A stretch of DNA of 7,255 bases, taken from NCBI GenBank assembly GCA_015486775.1, contig WFRA01000402.1:1-7255 (forward strand). Direction: 5' to 3'. Each line of letters starts with the position of its first letter. The stretch's first letter is position 1. The notes under the pieces were generated by a model. That model saw nothing but the letters and a program-made list of their open reading frames with translations, was not told the origin of the DNA and made no database searches. Of this stretch, positions 6,249-7,255 are shown piece after piece. The DNA comes from Kiritimatiellales bacterium. Its GTDB lineage: Bacteria > Verrucomicrobiota > Kiritimatiellia > Kiritimatiellales > Pontiellaceae. A program made the position numbers and the translations under genes.

Positions 6249-6342
6249 TTGCATTCCCGTTGGCTCGGCGTTCCCGGCGGGCTGTGCAGGAAGGTAGGGC
6301 AATCCGTCTCGGTTGCCGAAGGAAGCGGGAGGCGGTGTGCCG

Positions 6343-6366
6343 GAGTCCGGGAGTCCGGAATCCGGG
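6343..6366. repeat. Short tandem repeat, 8-bp unit GAGTCCGG
   Basis: GAGTCCGG occurs at 6343-6350 and 6351-6358 and is followed by the degenerate copy AATCCGGG at 6359-6366. Three units of a GC-rich 8-mer form a minor low-complexity patch in non-coding DNA. Confidence 0.6.
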
Positions 6367-6518
6367 GTCTGCACAATGAACATCTAGGGGTGTCGCTACG
6401 ATATTCAACGCTCCATCTCTGATCTCTTTTTTGCAATCGCGACCGGATCGATCTTGCTTACTACACAAAACCAGCTATCAAAGAGGGCAAAGAAAAAATA
6501 TTAAAATATCGGACTGAC

Positions 6519-6635
6519 CCCTCTGGCAAGGTAGGTTAAGCGTCCCGCTTGATCATAGGCGTTGGTGATGGTGCTGCCATCGAATCGGGTGGTTTTTCCT
6601 TTCTCCGGGAATCGTTGTGGTCGGCTGAAGTTCGA
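6519..6635 (-). pseudogene. Remnant of an RHS/YD-repeat protein
   Basis: Read on the minus strand, 6602-6519 translates to KGKTTRFDGSTITNAYDQ followed by AGRLTYLARG. The segment holds a canonical YD-repeat core (Y-D-x-x-G-R-L-T) preceded by the usual D-G-S/T-x-x-T-N-x strand, as in RHS-repeat wall or toxin-delivery proteins. The homology stops abruptly near 6519, where a GGGGTCAGTCC-type sequence and an AT-rich tail with a stop at 6503-6501 take over. Upstream in the same frame, to about 6635, nothing else is recognisable. The open frame continuing to 7073 is only the antisense shadow of the TPR-like gene. About 30 residues against the >1000 usual for RHS proteins means this is a decayed or transposed scrap, not a functional gene. 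Real RHS proteins contain many such repeats, and only one is seen here. Confidence 0.5.
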
Positions 6636-6711
6636 GGGGGCACTATCCCAAACTCTGGCTAAATCCGCCTTAAATATTTTCCCAAAAACAAGCACGATTT
6701 TCCAAGAGGGG

Positions 6712-6780
6712 TTCCAAGGATTGGAAAAATAGGCTTTATCTTTTCCGGCCATTGGAAATAATGGCTTCCAACCATTGGAA
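6712..6780. repeat. Three TTCC..(N)..ATTGGAA dyads just upstream of the TPR-like gene
   Basis: Three 15-mers fit TTCCRRNSATTGGAA: TTCCAAGGATTGGAA (6712-6726), TTCCGGCCATTGGAA (6743-6757) and TTCCAACCATTGGAA (6766-6780). The first and third have perfect 6-bp arms around 3 nt; the middle has degenerate arms. Start-to-start spacings are 31 and 23 bp. A further TTCCAA half site lies at 6700-6705. The last dyad ends 9 nt before the ATG at 6790, in the place of a normal ribosome-binding site. They could be operators, leader hairpins or a dispersed intergenic repeat; the sequence alone does not separate these. Confidence 0.6.
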
Positions 6781-6789
6781 ACCATCCTT

Positions 6790-7255
6790 ATGCGGAAAAC
6801 CCGTCTGCCCATCCTATTTGCCGCCGCGCTGCTCGTCGCCCTTCCGTCCGTCGCGCAGGAGTCCGCTCCCCGCCCGGTGGGATCGCTCCTGCCCAACGTC
6901 AGGGCGTCGCTCGACGATGGGTTCTTTGCGCTGGCGGAGCAGCAGGCCCACGGCGTCCTCCGCTCCGATGCGGACGCGGACAGGAAGCGCGAGGCGACCC
7001 TGCTGCTGGCCCACGCGCTGTGGGGGCAGAAGCGCTTCTCCGAAATGCTCGACCTGCTCAAGGGCGGCGGCACCGATCCGGGATTCGCCTACTGGCGCGC
7101 CCGCGCCAACTTCGAGCTCAAGCGCAACGGCGATGCCCTCAAGATCCTTTCCGGTGCCAATCTTGCGGACAGTCCGTACGCCCCGGCGGCACTCCGCCTG
7201 AAGGGGCATATCGAACGGATCGAGGGGAAGGCCGGTGCCGCCGGGGCGTACGGAC
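6790..7255 (+). CDS. Secreted TPR-like helical-repeat protein, N-terminal part (runs off the window)
   Basis: At least 155 residues are visible with no stop before the window edge. The start at 6790 gives a textbook Sec signal peptide: basic MRKTR, hydrophobic LPILFAAALLVAL, then PSVA followed by QE, with predicted cleavage after Ala22. The mature part is a series of amphipathic helix pairs: 44-57 (GFFALAEQQAHGVL), 66-91 (KREATLLLAHALWG then KRFSEMLDLLK), 99-121 (AYWRARANFELKR then GDALKILS) and 131-155. Small residues and aromatics fall at TPR-like positions, and the spacing is about 34 residues. Third-position GC is high, matching the operon genes, so it is a genuine gene. No good Shine-Dalgarno precedes it; the dyad cluster occupies that space. 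Function is unknown. Secreted TPR proteins often scaffold envelope complexes, but nothing here identifies one. Confidence 0.8.
   Translation, partial: MRKTRLPILFAAALLVALPSVAQESAPRPVGSLLPNVRASLDDGFFALAEQQAHGVLRSDADADRKREATLLLAHALWGQKRFSEMLDLLKGGGTDPGFAYWRARANFELKRNGDALKILSGANLADSPYAPAALRLKGHIERIEGKAGAAGAYG

Larger units (their letters stand above)
5855..6789. other. Repeat-rich intergenic mosaic without an intact gene
   Basis: This 935-bp stretch has open frames on both strands, but none has a plausible start, family motif or hydrophobic pattern. Their translations are rich in Arg, Pro and Cys, as expected for out-of-frame GC-rich DNA. It instead contains several structured or repeated pieces, listed separately: paired hairpins, terminator-like stems, a 134-bp inverted-repeat element, a short tandem repeat, an RHS/YD-repeat remnant and a cluster of dyads. 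The patchwork suggests accumulation of dispersed elements between two transcription units. Confidence 0.7.

Noticed and set aside
5860..6297. A 145-codon open frame on the + strand after ptsI
   Set aside because: The translation is Arg/Pro/Cys-rich with no fold pattern, no ribosome-binding site and no family. It runs through the hairpin pair and most of the inverted-repeat element, so it is spurious.
5706..6436. Long open frames on the minus strand (225 and 176 codons)
   Set aside because: They cross ptsI antisense DNA and several repeats. The peptides resemble the artefactual hypothetical proteins produced by translating intergenic repeats, and no start signal or domain is visible.
6733..6765. 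A sigma-70 promoter for the TPR-like gene (AATAAT at 6757-6762 as -10)
   Set aside because: No TTGACA-like -35 lies at a suitable spacing, and the sequence is fully explained by the dyad repeats, so a promoter cannot be supported.
5855..6789. A CRISPR array
   Set aside because: The repeats are short, irregularly spaced and different from one another. There is no direct repeat of 23-40 bp with unique spacers and no cas gene.
6501..7073. A 190-codon minus-strand open frame
   Set aside because: Its larger part is the antisense shadow of the TPR-like gene starting at 6790. Only the C-terminal YD-repeat segment (about 6519-6602) carries meaning, and it was reported as a remnant.

Overview
This GC-rich window reads as part of a Gram-negative bacterial chromosome, most likely from the PVC group (Kiritimatiellota, Lentisphaerota or Verrucomicrobiota). 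That assignment is an inference. It rests on lipopolysaccharide-export genes running directly into an HPr kinase/HPr/Enzyme I cluster, on the absence of rpoN between lptB and hpf, and on repeat-laden spacer DNA with an RHS/YD-repeat scrap. No 16S gene or other phylogenetic marker is present.

Positions 55-5854 hold seven tightly packed + strand genes that look like one transcription unit. Three are for LPS transport to the outer membrane: lptC (signal/anchor peptide and LptC domain), an unusually long LptA/OstA-type lipoprotein built from repeated units, and the ATPase lptB. A short ribosome hibernation factor (hpf) follows. The last three form a regulatory phosphotransferase core: hprK (HPr kinase/phosphorylase), ptsH (HPr with both the His and the Ser phosphorylation sites) and ptsI (Enzyme I). 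Neighbours overlap or lie at most 33 bp apart. lptC/lptA overlap by 4 nt and hprK/ptsH by 8 nt, which suggests translational coupling. No sugar permease (EII) is present, so the PTS part is more likely a signalling relay than a dedicated transporter. The grouping ties envelope biogenesis, translation shutdown and carbon/PEP sensing together.

Positions 5855-6789 contain no convincing intact gene. This stretch is a mosaic: two 17-bp perfect hairpins 17 bp apart (5986-6036); oligo-A/oligo-T terminator-like structures (6041-6115); a 134-bp element with ~30-bp imperfect terminal inverted repeats (6115-6248); an 8-bp tandem repeat (6343-6366); a GGGGTCAGTCC-type motif abutting a minus-strand remnant of an RHS/YD-repeat protein (about 6519-6635); and three 15-bp dyads of the form TTCCRRNSATTGGAA (6712-6780) immediately before the next gene. 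The long open frames through this area appear spurious.

From 6790 to the window end, the start of a secreted helical-repeat (TPR-like) protein is visible. It runs off the edge.
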